This document shows, piece after piece, positions 1 through 10,296 of a DNA stretch of 64,000 nt; the stretch's first letter is position 1, and each line of letters begins with the position of its first letter. Source of the stretch: Agapanthus africanus (lineage: Eukaryota; Streptophyta; Magnoliopsida; Asparagales; Amaryllidaceae); NCBI GenBank assembly GCA_030015575.1, contig CM057347.1, positions 510,015,176-510,079,175 on the forward strand, in the 5' to 3' direction. The translations under genes were made by a program, and so were the position numbers. The notes under the pieces are model-generated. The model was not told the origin of the DNA and ran no database searches. It saw only the letters and a list, made by a program, of their open reading frames with translations.

Positions 1-195
1 TCGTTCATTCGTATAACGCGCTCGCTCATCGCCTCTACTCTGGGATGAGCAGGGACGCCGACCTACTTACACTTGGCATTCGTTCATTTGTATATCGCAC
101 TCGCTTATTACCTCGACTTCGGGGTGAGGAAGGATGCCAACCTACTTATACTTGGCGTTCGTTCGTTCGTATGTCGCGCTCGCTCGTCACTCGAC
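1..195. repeat. 79-bp tandem repeat, about 2.5 copies, continuing off the left edge
   Basis: Units begin at about 1, 80 and 159. Each starts with a TCGTTC-type phrase and ends in an ACTTGGC-type phrase. The third unit breaks off near 195. The copies are diverged by point changes, so this is not a recent expansion. It lies just beyond the poly(A) signal of the minus-strand TE gene. Tat-lineage Ty3/gypsy elements often carry tandem repeats in this part of their 3' region, which would fit, but that link is inference. Confidence 0.7.
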
Positions 196-278
196 TCTAT
201 ATATACTCGGCGATTGCGGGACACCGGCCTATCTACACTTGCAAAAGTAAAAACGTTGCATAGGCGAGCTAAAAGTAC

Positions 279-284
279 TTTATT
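279..284 (-). promoter_or_regulatory. Candidate poly(A) signal AATAAA for the minus-strand TE gene
   Basis: On the minus strand an AATAAA hexamer follows the end of the decayed coding remnant (stop side near 356) by roughly 70 bases. This is a normal distance for a 3' UTR. Assigned by position only. Confidence 0.4.
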
Positions 285-355
285 GATATTTCGAGCTATG
301 TACAAGGTATTATGGGCTCCCCAGCCTTACAAGATGCTCGAAGGCTTACAAAAAT

Positions 356-783
356 TTAATAACAAAGGGGGTTGCTCAAATTGCCTTCTCGGCCGCCACT
401 TCCCCCTGTTCGGCACTTCCGCCAGGAACTTAGGTCGCGGCTTCCAGCTCGGCTCTTCCGCCCGTCACCTCGTCTCCTCCTGCTGGCTCGACGCTGCCTT
501 CCTGAGGCACTTATTCGGCAAGGGGTACCTTGCACGAAGCTTCTGGTCATCGAACCCAGGCATAGCTTCCTTGACGGCGTCGAGCGTTGAGCCACCCGAA
601 GGCCGCGGAGTCGGCAAGGTCAACGTAAAATAGGTCGCAAGTCTTGTAGTCCTCCACGGCTTTCTCCGCCCTGCCTTCAACTTGCTTCACCGCTTCGTGG
701 GCTGCCCGGGCATCCTTTTTGAATGAGTCCCTCTGCCTTTTCATGGTGTTATAGAGCCCGTTGACCTCCTCCATCTTAGCCTG
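356..783 (-). pseudogene. 3' part of a decayed plant retrotransposon gene (coiled-coil C-terminus)
   Basis: The minus strand encodes a Lys/Glu-rich, heptad-like stretch (AKMEEVNGLYNTMKRQR, then a region ending DSAAFGW). A frameshift follows, and the remainder continues in other frames. This is the C-terminal type of the plant 'putative gypsy type transposon' (Transposase_28) and plant-mobile-domain-like proteins, recognised by eye only. The coding sequence is continuous in frame with the segment at 7995-9708 once the 784-7989 insertion and one copy of GCCTG are removed. The two parts are therefore one gene. Frameshifts and the split make it non-functional. Confidence 0.55.
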
Positions 784-875
784 TGCCACACCCCACTTCC
801 CAATGTACGGAATCGGTGACGTGGCGGGCCGCAACGTATTTACTAAGAAATAAATACGTTAAGCGTAATTAAGCA

Positions 876-894
876 ATATATATATATATATATA
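876..894. repeat. (TA)n microsatellite
   Basis: A short pure TA run inside the 7.2-kb insertion. Confidence 0.9.
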
Positions 895-1504
895 ATGCAC
901 AAGAATGATAAGAGATATAAAATAAACAGCAACCTTTATTTACATTAATCTTTACATACAACTGTTTTAAAAAGGAAAGATACAATGATATAAAGCAATG
1001 CCTAAACAGTGGCATACAAACTGAAAGTAAGTACAAGAAAAGCTAGTAGTCCTGCTACGCGGTGAGCTGGTCCACGTCCTCCTGGTTAGGCTCGATCTCC
1101 TGAAAGTTCGGTCCTCCTGACGAACATTTCAAAAAAAGAAATAGACAGGAATGTCGTCAGCAAACTAGCGCTCGATTAGACCTAAAAGAAGGAATGGAAT
1201 ATAACAAGTAATGAGAATTGAACTGGTAAGTTGTACAGTTATGATTGCTATTCTAACGTGGTTGTTTATATCTTAGTACAGAAGGTATTTGTGTATACGA
1301 GAGTAGTCCATCTTACCCCGTGGACTATGGTAACTGGTTACCGCAAAAAGACAGAGACCGAGACGTTGGGACGTCTGACCTGAATTTGGGGAAAGATGCT
1401 ATTTGGATTTATCCGTCCACCTTTCTGAAGATACCAAGTTGATTTATGGCACCATTTATCGGAGGTTTGGACAGACGCGACCATTGTAACAGACTTTATC
1501 AGAT

Positions 1505-2155
1505 TCCCCCTATTTTATAAGGGGTTTTTGATTGTGGGGACGCTCTTCCCTGCAGGCGCAAGCCCCTGCAGTTAATTACGTTACCGTATTGCAATAACCA
1601 ATTTCTCCTGTTTCGGCAGTTCACTTCGTGTCGTGTGTGTTTTTGTTTGTTTAGGTTTCTCGTGGATTGTATACAGAGACTAGTTTATGTCGTCGCCCAT
1701 AAGGTGCGGATCAGTCCAAATCCGTATATCTTAGATTTGGGTTTGTTTTATTTAAGAACCATTAATCTGCTTTGAGATTAAGATCGACTTAAAACATATG
1801 AGTATTTGGGCCCAATTATTTTAGTTTAAGGACATCACGGTCCATTATCGCCCTGTTTGAGGCGAAATTTTAGTTTAGGGATATTTCGGTCCAACATTCC
1901 CATTTTGAGGACGAATGTTAGTTTAAGAACATTCCGGTTCATTACCTCCATGTTTGAGGCAAGTATTTAAGGTATGCACGTTAATTTGGAAGTGCATCAA
2001 TGTATGACTGTAGGGTGTTTTTCGTCACCCCATTGAGATGGAAATATGCGTCGCTTGTCAGGCGTATACATATTCCCCCAGCCTAAAGTAGGCTAGGGTT
2101 TATTGATTGTGGGGATCCGAATTTTCGGTGGCCGCGGACTAAGCTGCCGTTAATT
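1505..2155. repeat. Two copies of a scaffold block with differing stem sequences
   Basis: Blocks at about 1505-1582 and 2078-2153 share ATTCCCCC, then GGGTTTWTTGATTGTGGGGA-like and GTTAATTAC phrases in the same order. Between the shared phrases each block has short inverted repeats of unrelated sequence: CTGCAGG/CCTGCAG in the first, AGCCTA/TAGGCT in the second. The bases between the blocks are partly the 49-bp repeats listed below. Confidence 0.5.
1820..1968. repeat. Three degenerate ~49-bp tandem units
   Basis: Units start near 1820, 1868 and 1917 with TTAGTTTA and carry GGACAT/GGATAT/GAACAT, then CGGTYC and a TTTGAGG phrase near the end. Diverged, non-coding. Confidence 0.6.
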
Positions 2156-2316
2156 ACACCTCACCTTTGGAGCGAAAAACCTCCGATTGACGGGTCAAAC
2201 TGGTCATGCGAACTAAATGTGTAATGTGAGTATATTGTGTTTTGAGGGGTCTTGAGTATATCGGGGGCCTCGCAGAGTTTACGGGGGTCCCACTACCTGG
2301 ATAGCGGGCTGGGGAT

Positions 2317-2397
2317 CAAGGGGGCAAGCAACCCCCTTGCGAGATGGGGGGCAGCGCCCCGTTAGAATTTTTTTTCTAATGGGGACAGTATTGTTGA

Positions 2398-2428
<31 letters not shown>

Positions 2429-5400
2429 AAGGAAAATGGCGTCCAAAGGACGCATGGGCTCTAGCGCCTCACGTGCTTGGCATGCGGGCGCTGGGCCCCG
2501 GCGCCCGCAGGAAAATAGGCTTAGCCCCCTATACTGGGAGTTGTACTCCTAATTGACTTTTGGAGTTAAACTCCTAAAAAATGACAAGGGGGCTTAGCCC
2601 CTGTACTGGGAGTTGTACTCTCAATTGGCTTTTGGAGTTAAACTCCTAAAAAGAAAAACTTTTTTTTGTTCGGAGGTAAACTCCCAAGAGATTTTCGGAG
2701 ATGATGAAAGGGGGCCCTTTTCTTCTCCCTTGAGCCCTAGTTCTTCTCTTGAGCCTTGAATCTTCCCAAGGTGGGTTTTTTGGAGATGGGTCTCCTTTCT
2801 CTTTTCTGTTGGCTGGATCTTGAAGAAAAAGGGAGTGAGACTTAAAAATCACTCCTTTTGGGGATTTGACGGAAGATCCAAACTCCCGTTCAAGGGATTT
2901 ATGGTGAAAACTATTTATTTTTGGAAAAAGAAGAGTTAAACTCTTGATTTAATTCGAAAAAAAGGAAGGTTTAGAACCTTGAGGAAGGAGAAGGAGAGAC
3001 AGAAAGCCTAGCTTTTAAGGAGAATGAATTATTTTTTCATTTTATCATCATGTTGTCTTATATAGGCTTACAAATTTACACATATCCCATTGGGCTTTAC
3101 AAATTGGCATTTTGCTCATCCCATGCTTCATGTGCTTTTTTTTTTTGCACATGAGCCATGGGCTTTACAAAAATTTGCGTTTTTGCCAATTTATTTTACA
3201 TTCATGCATGAAAATTATATCAAACTTATTTATTACATAATTTTCTTCTTGGCATGGGGGAGGCCAGCCGCTTCATGTTCGGGCTTGAATTGGACATGGG
3301 CCCACTTGACCTGGGCTTGAGCCCGTTTGGTTTGGGGTTGACTTTGATTTTGACTTGGTCAACCGGGGTGTACATTTTAGCCCCAACAATGACGAAAGGA
3401 GTTGTTGGTTGTCGGGACCCGCCAGCTCTCTGAACACGTTGAGGAATTACAACGACATATATCAGAGGTGTGGAAAGATGCACCCTCGAACCAAATCCCG
3501 TATTTGAAGGAAACGAGGGTTGTGGTGGACCTAAGAATCGTTAGTCATATTTGAGACTAAGATTACCTTAGGAGATATGGGATGAATATCATTTTTGATA
3601 TCATCAATGAGAGATCATTAATCATGTTTGAGACTAAGATCAGTTTAACAATGTTTTTTAAGGATCATTTTTACTTAAGATCCATCAAAAGAGCATATGG
3701 GCTCAGCTGTAAAGAAGTTTCAGAGACTTAGCCAATTTGGGCTTAGTCTGCCTACTCTTTTTCCTTTTTATTCAAAAGTGCTAACCACTCATTTGGGCTC
3801 TGTTTGTTCAGCCCTTTTTCTTTTTATGCAAAAGTGCTAAGCACTTATTTGACGCTCTGACACTCACATGGGTCATACGAAGCATTTAATTATAGGCGCT
3901 GCCCAATGAGCTAAGCACTCATCCATTTTGGCTGTTTATGGAATGCTAAGCACTTTTCTCTCTTCTCTCTTTTTTTTGGTGGCGCCCACGTGAAGAACAA
4001 GTGAGGCGCTAGGCGCTGCCTAATCAGTGCTAAGTACTCAGCCGTTTTGGCTATTTATGGAGTGCTAAGCACTCTTATTATTTTTGTGGCGCCCATGTGA
4101 GGAGCACGTGAGGGGCTGGACGCTGCCCAATCAGCACTTAGCCGTTTTGGCTATTTATGGAGTGCTAAGCACTCTTATTATTTTTGTGGCGCCCACGTGA
4201 GGAGAACGTGCGGCGCAGGACGCTACCCAATTAGTGCTGAGCACTCAGCCGTTTTGGCTGTATGTGAAGTGCTAAACACTTTTTATATGGCGTTCACGTG
4301 TGTTTCACGTGAAGCGCTAAGCGCTGTTAAAGAGGGGCGCACATGTGGGAAGCACGTGAGGCGTTAGTTTTTTTTATATAGAGATTTAATCTCTGTTGAT
4401 ATTTTCAGAGAGGTTACAACTCTATCAATGGTGCTTTGACCATTAATGCTCGCTAAAATCACTGTATTTGAGGATTTTAGGTTGAGTTATTAAAGAACTA
4501 AGTACTCGATTTGAAGGAACCGAGTTTCTGGAGTATTCTGGACTCTCTCTTCTTTCTCTTTAAATTTGTTCTTCCCTGAATTTTTGATTCTCAAGAACAT
4601 AATCTTTCCGATGAGAATTAAATTCTCAACTTGTGGGAGATTTGTCTTGTGGATCTTAGATCCAAAGGAAAAACTAAGTTCTTTTTTACAAGGGTTAAAC
4701 CCTTAGATGTGATATTATAGGTGATAGATATATTTTGATCTCTTTTTTTTTACCTAGGGTTTTGAGAAGAAAAGTTTTCCTCTTTGAGAATTGAATTCTC
4801 TGTTCTTTTTTAGAGCTCCCTGTATTTTTGCAGAAGCTTATGGGTTTTTTTTTCTATATGAGACTTGAAGTCTCGGGTCCTTTATATAGTGGAGGAATGT
4901 TTGTTACTTAATTCTGAGAAAATCTCTCTTTGAGAGATTCCAATTGATTTAATTGGACTCAAAATTGAGTTGGGGAATTTTACCCACCATTAGATTTTTG
5001 ATCCAAGAACTTCTGTTTTTACAGAATATGATTTTAGTTTTTAACGAGATTGGGAAAATATTTTCTCCTATACAGAATTTATTTTGTAAAATTGGATTTT
5101 TTAATCAAATGGTTCTCTGTTTTACAGAGAGCAATCTTTTTTATTTAGAAAGATTGAGAGATTAGAATTTTATTCTATAATGGGATTTTTTATCCAACCG
5201 AAAGTATCTTTCTTATTTTAGAAAGATTTGGGAAATATTTTCTCTCAACAGAATTTAATTCTATATTTTGATGATTTATTATCTCCGTTGGATTTTTGAT
5301 CCAACGGCTCTGTTTAACAGAGAGTATTGTAGAATTTAATTCTACCTAGGCGCTGGCGCTCACGTGTCGTGCATGTGGACGCCACTAAAATTTAATTCCT

Positions 5401-5552
5401 AAGATGGGTATTTATATGCTTTGCACATTGGCGTCCGCGTGAGGTGCACGTGCGGCGCCACCTAAGAGCTCTTATGTAATGAACTCTCCTGTGCTTTACA
5501 TATTGGCGCCCGCGTGAGGAGCACGTGCGGCACCATCTAAGAGTTTAACTCT
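2317..5552. other. Dense array of short perfect inverted repeats, arms differing from site to site
   Basis: By eye I find 29 perfect inverted repeats with arms of 6-9 bp and centres of 0-9 bases. Twenty have arms of at least 7: 2317-2339, 2483-2509, 2931-2945, 3832-3846, 4060-4074, 4160-4174, 4380-4394, 4612-4628, 4650-4664, 4690-4704, 4786-4800, 4860-4874, 4921-4939, 4939-4957, 5114-5130, 5132-5156, 5206-5227, 5285-5307, 5308-5322 and 5329-5345. The commonest form is a 15-bp unit of 7-bp arms around one central base, often TT-N-AA (for example TGAGAATT-A-AATTCTCA and AAGGGTT-A-AACCCTT). Arm sequences differ, so these are not copies of one word. No open reading frame of note runs through the tract. 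Function unknown. Confidence 0.75.
2399..2426. repeat. (GT)n microsatellite
   Basis: Pure dinucleotide run at the left side of the palindrome-rich tract. Confidence 0.95.
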
Positions 5553-5685
5553 ATGTAATGAACTCTTCTGTGATTTGCACATTGGTGCCCGCGTGAGAAC
5601 CACGTGAGGCGCCATCACATCCTATAAGATTGGCTCTAGCGCTGGCGCCCTCATGGAGAGCACGTGAGGTGCTGTCTCATTAAAT
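3975..5685. repeat. Dispersed G-box modules (GGCGCCCACGTGAGGAGCACGTG type)
   Basis: Modules of the form GGCGCCC-RCGTG-AGGAG-CACGTG-NGGCGC occur near 3979, 4090, 4189, 4285, 4335, 5350, 5430, 5503, 5583 and 5643. The first four are about 100 bp apart and are joined by AGCC-GTTTT-GGCT and GAGTGCT-A-AGCACTC hairpins. CACGTG is the core G-box/E-box bound by plant bHLH and bZIP factors. Whether it is used here is unknown. The modules belong to the same non-coding tract as the inverted repeats. Confidence 0.65.
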
Positions 5686-5699
5686 TCAACAGAATTTTG

Positions 5700-7680
5700 C
5701 TCTTTTATTAGGTTAAATATATTGGGGAAACAGTAACATGTAGTACAAGGCCCCGTCAAAATCCACGGGACAACGGCACAAGAGTTCATATAGGTGTCTT
5801 TTAAGTGACCATCTCGTGCCACTTTAATACGTTCAGTACCAATCTATCCCGTTATCCCCGCGTGATATATTGTATAACTTATATTTACAAGTCTTGCCGA
5901 AACCATGTATACAAATTGTTCAAGTAGTCAGGTTCAGGATGTAATCATGTATTCAAGAAGTCATGTCAAGTTATAATCATGGTTCGGTCGAGTCCTGTCA
6001 AGTATTCATATTTGGTATTGATGTTTGAATTCAAGTATTCGGGTTCAAGTTCAAGTATTCAGGTTTGATTTTAGATTCAAGTTAAGATGGACTCAAACTT
6101 GAGTCAGACACTTGTAACTGCTTTAGATCCTGAATTAGATTCGGGAGTTATTGGTAACTGCTGCACATAAACGGCAGAATTTATTTTTTTCCAAGACAAT
6201 TACTATTGATAACTCCGTTAAGTTTTTTACCTTAAATAGGCAAGCACTCACTTTCTCCGGCTCCCTGGGTCTTAAGAGAATTGATCCCACTTAAAACTAT
6301 ATTTACTAAAGTCCTTAAATATTGTTTTATGTAACTCAAGGGGGTTTTATGAAAAATATTTTTAATAAAATTTCAAAATAAACCTCGAGTATTTATTTAT
6401 ATTATTTAGGATTTTCATGAATATGAATTTTAAGGATTTGAGGTATTTTAGTGATAATTGCTTAGCTTGGAAAGTTCATGATATTTTATTGTAAAAACTT
6501 GTTTTTTGTCGGTATCTTGATGGTATTTTAGTGAAACCTGTAATTTTTCATTTTAAAAAATGTAAGTTTATTATATTTTGAAAATATATGAATTTTATAA
6601 TTTTATATAATTATTAAAAATTAATTTTATTTAATTAAAAAAATTCGTTTTTCTTAAAAACCGTATTTAAAACTTTTCGAGACCGAATGCTCCGTGAGGA
6701 GATCCGCATCTCGCTCTACTAGCCCAAGGATGGACGATAATCCGTACCATCCAATAGCGGGTTCCCTAAAAAGGGTTGTAGAGACATATTCGTAAAGGAA
6801 CTAAGAATACTGTTTTAAAAGAAAACCGTTTTTTAGAATGAGTGGTATTTTAATGTAATATTTTCTTGGTAACCAAAATTTACAAAAAAGGTATCTTACT
6901 ATAGAACAAGAGTGTATGTGAGGGGTAGGTCATTACCCCTTGAAGTTTTCCTAAGGTATGTTTAAGCGATACTAAAAGATGTGATATTTAAAGTTTATGG
7001 TATTTAAATAAAAAACTTTAGTTAAAGTTATTTTGCATGGAATTCTAGGTTAAAATTTATTCTAAACATTTATAATTATGATTACAAGTATACCGTAAGA
7101 ATTTTGTTGAACAAAGATAAAAGGAAATGTAGTTATAAGATTTGGAAAGAGTGATATCGGTTTTAACTCCACTTACCGATATGTGTTTTACAATGAATTT
7201 TTAAAGAAGAGAAAGGAAGATTATAAAGGACTTACTATTAGATTTGCTCAAAAAAAGGTTGAAGAAAAAGAGTTGAACTTTGTGTCATCGCGAGATCGCC
7301 GGAATTTGCTTCGATCCTCGCCGGAAATTGATCGCTTGCTAACTCCTCTTTTACTCCACTTGTACTTAACAAATTTTGAGAGTTTTGGCTCGAATTTTCA
7401 GAATGATATTGAGCCAAAGTGTGGGATGGTATTCAAAGTGTAGAATTAGGGTTTTGGAATTAAAATGGTGAATTAAAATGCATTAAAAAGATGATAAATG
7501 GTGAAATAAAGGGTCTCTGTTTGACTGCAGGGAAATCAAACGGTGCAGGAGAGTTAGGGGTAGGGGAAGAGTCAAGTGTGTAAAGCCCGGGCCTCAATTG
7601 CCACAGTTGGACCGTCGGTACCGGCCTATATTGCATTTCCGCCGACCGATCTAAGGGGTTAGGTTTCTGGATTGATGCTA
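5700..7680. other. AT-rich non-coding right part of the 7.2-kb insertion
   Basis: No supported gene. The sequence is LTR-like in style and partly similar to 54700-55400 (phrases such as GTATTCAAGAAGTTCATGTC). A stretch open from 7183 starts only with GTG and has no recognisable protein content. Confidence 0.4.
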
Positions 7681-7689
7681 CGTGCACTA

Positions 7690-7880
7690 CTCAGTGTTTA
7701 AACCCTTTTGCACATGTTTGATTTTTCTGACTTTTCATTTTTATGTGTGTTGCATGTGTAAACTTTTGGGCTTTCAAAATGTTAAAAAGAAAAAAATCAG
7801 AAAAATAATGTGTCTGATGAGGATCGAATACAGGGGCTACGTCACAGCAGTGCAAGGGCTTTACCAGTGAGCTACAAGTG
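7690..7880 (-). mobile_element. Candidate tRNA-derived SINE
   Basis: On the minus strand a tRNA-like head carries an A-box-like TAGCTCACTGG (within 7860-7874) and, some 40 bases on, a B-box-like TATTCGATCC (7821-7830). A short body and T-rich tail follow toward 7690. The spacing suits an RNA polymerase III internal promoter. It is not a tRNA gene, because there is no cloverleaf or anticodon arm. Borders are approximate and I did not identify target duplications. Confidence 0.45.
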
Positions 7881-7994
7881 GTTTCTTGCTGTTATCTAAC
7901 AAAATTAACTTATAACTCGATCTCAGGCTGTATAACTCATTTCTGTACATTAAACTGGAAAATTCTGTACAAGAAATTCAGAGTCGTCAGCCTG

Positions 7995-9708
7995 AATAGC
8001 CCAGTTGGATTCGGTCAGGAATCGATGAGACTCCTTTAACTTGGAGACCGTCAAGCCCTCCACGACCAGCCTCGAGTCTAGGGAGGCCGCCTTATCCTCT
8101 GCCTGTTTCAGCTGGGCGAGGTGCTCTTTCTCACGTGAAGAAGATTCGCCGGCCTTCTTCATTGCCGGGGCCTCCTCCTCGGCCTCCATGGTGGCGAGAA
8201 GGGCGCAATGCTGGAGGACATGCGGAAAACACGAACCGTTTTAGGAGCTAAGCAGAGGTAAAAACATTTGGAGAAATTTTGGAAAAGTTACCAACCTGAA
8301 CGGCCTCCTGAGCTATTATCGCCACATGGGCCTTCAGGGTGCCTCGGGGAATCTTGGCCCCCGCCGTCTTTTCCATGTCCGCCAGTAAACTGTCGGCCAC
8401 AGAGAGCTCCGAAGGCACTTCGATGCAGAAGTTGCCCTCCTGCACCTATATCTCGGTCGGGGATGGCCGGGGAACCACTCTCTCCTGCCTTTTGAGCAGG
8501 GACTCGGCAGAAGGCGGTGCCTCTGATCTGGCTCGGGGCGCCGGATCCCGGGCATGTTTCTGCCTTCCTTTACGGCATTCTTCTAGGACGAAAGGAGCTA
8601 CGATGACCCTAGAGGAAAGGGCTTGCCGGGGTACCGTGCTCGGTGCGGGTCGGGATGAGGTAGCGCCACCGCCCTTCCTCCCCTGTGCCTTGGCGGCCTT
8701 GGCGGCCATAATTTTCTAGTAATCCATCAGCTCTGCGGAATATACATAAGAAAAAGAGGGGGTCAGCAACTAAAATAGCGAAATTATGCTAAATTTAAAT
8801 TGATCGGCGAAGCCCAAACTTAACCTCGAAGTGCGCGGAACTGAGTCCTGACCAGTTCAAAGCCTGCTCGGAAAGCAGGACATCGGCCCGCTGGATCAGT
8901 TCCCACTGCAACACCACTCTCGCCTCTAGGGCACTCGACTGTTTGACCCTAGGGTAATCGGCCCTATGCCACTTGGTGGGCACGGGCCAATTCTCACCCT
9001 ATGGAGGCTCGACGAAGACAAACTTCTTTTTCCATTCATGGATGGAAGAAGGGATGATCACTATCCTAGACCCCGCCTTCCTACCCTTATGTTTTTGAAA
9101 GAAAGGTACACCCAGCTCGGCTCGTTCTTGCTGGTACGGGGGTGATTTTTATAATAAAGAAAGGAGAGGAGAAGACTCAAGTCGAAAGGGGTCCGATCAA
9201 TCTTCAACTGGACCATAAACCCGAGGAGAATTCTCCACGAGTTCGGCGCTACCTGGCCCAAAGCGAGACGGAAGCAATCGAGTACGGCGCAAATTTCAGA
9301 TAAGAAGGGCAGACGCGTCTCTGCCCGGAATGCTTCCAGGTACAGGGCAATCTCATTGCCCTGCACCTGGTGTACCCGCTCACCTTCCCTGGCCAGGTGA
9401 AACGAACAGCCAGAGGAAATATGGAAATGAGCCCGGTTATCGGAAAGCTCGTCCATGCGATTCAATATCGAGAGCGCATCGCGAATATTTTCGATGCGTA
9501 CCTTGGGGACTCTTTTCGTCCCCTGACAAGGAATTGCAAGGGCGTTGCCCCTCGGAGGGCGAGCCTGATGCAGAAGAGGAAGAGGAAGAGGAACTTACTC
9601 GGCTATCAGAAGCCAAGGAGGAATAAGACCCAGTGGACTCGGCTTCAGAAGCTGAAGCCTCATCGCCCGACTCAACCCCAACTGGATATTTCGGAAGAAG
9701 ACATTTAA
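7995..9708 (-). pseudogene. 5' and middle part of the decayed plant retrotransposon gene (Transposase_28-like)
   Basis: Minus-strand coding with at least three likely introns: donor GTAAGT near 9592 and acceptor TTGTCAG near 9526; donor GAG|GTTAAG and acceptor TCCGCAG between about 8824 and 8725; donor CAG|GTTGGT and acceptor CCTCCAG between about 8295 and 8216. Exon order is an acidic Ser/Glu N-terminus (ESGDEASASEAEST), a globular domain with APNSWRILLGF near its centre, a linker with NWPVPTKWHR, a basic segment (MAAKAAKAQGRKGGG), then a coiled coil that continues at 783-356. The APNSW region and overall order resemble plant 'putative gypsy type transposon' (PF04195) proteins. A frameshift near 9120 and in-frame TAGs near 9003 and 8720 break it. 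Such genes often lie antisense to pol in Tat-lineage Ty3/gypsy elements. Confidence 0.55.
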
Positions 9709-9837
9709 CCCGATTAAAGGAAGGATTGGCCGAAGAAGGGTTTTTGGCTGAAGGCCCGACCTAAGCAAAGGTGCGCCAGGTAATCTTCAAATTTCAGGAA
9801 GTGATTAGGGTAAAATGTCAGCCAAGGGATGGCCTCC

Positions 9838-9850
9838 CCTATTTATGCAC
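9838..9850 (-). promoter_or_regulatory. TATA-like box for the minus-strand TE gene
   Basis: Minus strand reads GCATAAATAGGGG. It lies about 130-140 bases upstream of the first recognisable coding residues, leaving a normal 5' leader. Assigned by position and sequence only. Confidence 0.4.
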
Positions 9851-10296
9851 TCAACAAAAAACCATCCAACAGCCCAAATCTGTTCTCGCCGAAATGAAGT
9901 GCCACATCCAATGGTCATGAGGACTCCACATGGCGATCGACTATTGAACACCCCCTTACTCAGATTCAACTGACGACCCCTCGCATCCTCCCACCCCGCG
10001 GTGGACACGTGGCTCGAAGGCCAACAGACCGAGCGAGCGAAGCGACGTCCTCTTTAAAGCGCAGTTGTTTTCCAATCCGCTGAAGTCACCAAAGATACGC
10101 GCAGGAATCAAGGCGCTCCGTGAATCGCCACGTGGATCTAGGAACCCGAGAAGCATAGCCGCCAAACGTCGCATGTTCCTTAGACGACCCACTATGAAGA
10201 ATTCTCGGCGCCGAGTTGAATTATTGAAGACCGGGATGATATCCACTCTTGTCCCGGCCAACAAATTGGTCAGAACGAGAGTGGGGGGCTAGCGAT

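Larger units (their letters stand above)
784..7989. mobile_element. 7.2-kb TG...CA insertion flanked by 5-bp target duplication GCCTG
   Basis: GCCTG occurs at 779-783 and again at 7990-7994. The inserted sequence begins TGCCACACCC and ends GAGTCGTCA, so it has the TG...CA ends and 5-bp duplication typical of LTR retrotransposons. Removing it joins the minus-strand coding frame exactly (WAIQ at one side, AKMEE at the other). The left terminus resembles the termini at 19728, 26413 and 57322 (TGTCACGCCCCGCTTCCC type) and shares internal phrases with 54400-54700, such as a TGACGAACATT block. I found no second LTR, no primer site and no polymerase coding. It may be a very long solo LTR with later insertions, or a nested non-coding element. 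It contains the palindrome array and a SINE-like sequence. Confidence 0.65.

Noticed and set aside
3975..5685. CRISPR-like or satellite reading of the regularly spaced G-box modules
   Set aside because: Spacing is irregular after the first four modules, spacers are themselves palindromes, and the host is a plant.
7183..7443. 86-codon plus-strand frame
   Set aside because: Begins with GTG, not ATG, lies in LTR-like sequence, and shows no recognisable protein.
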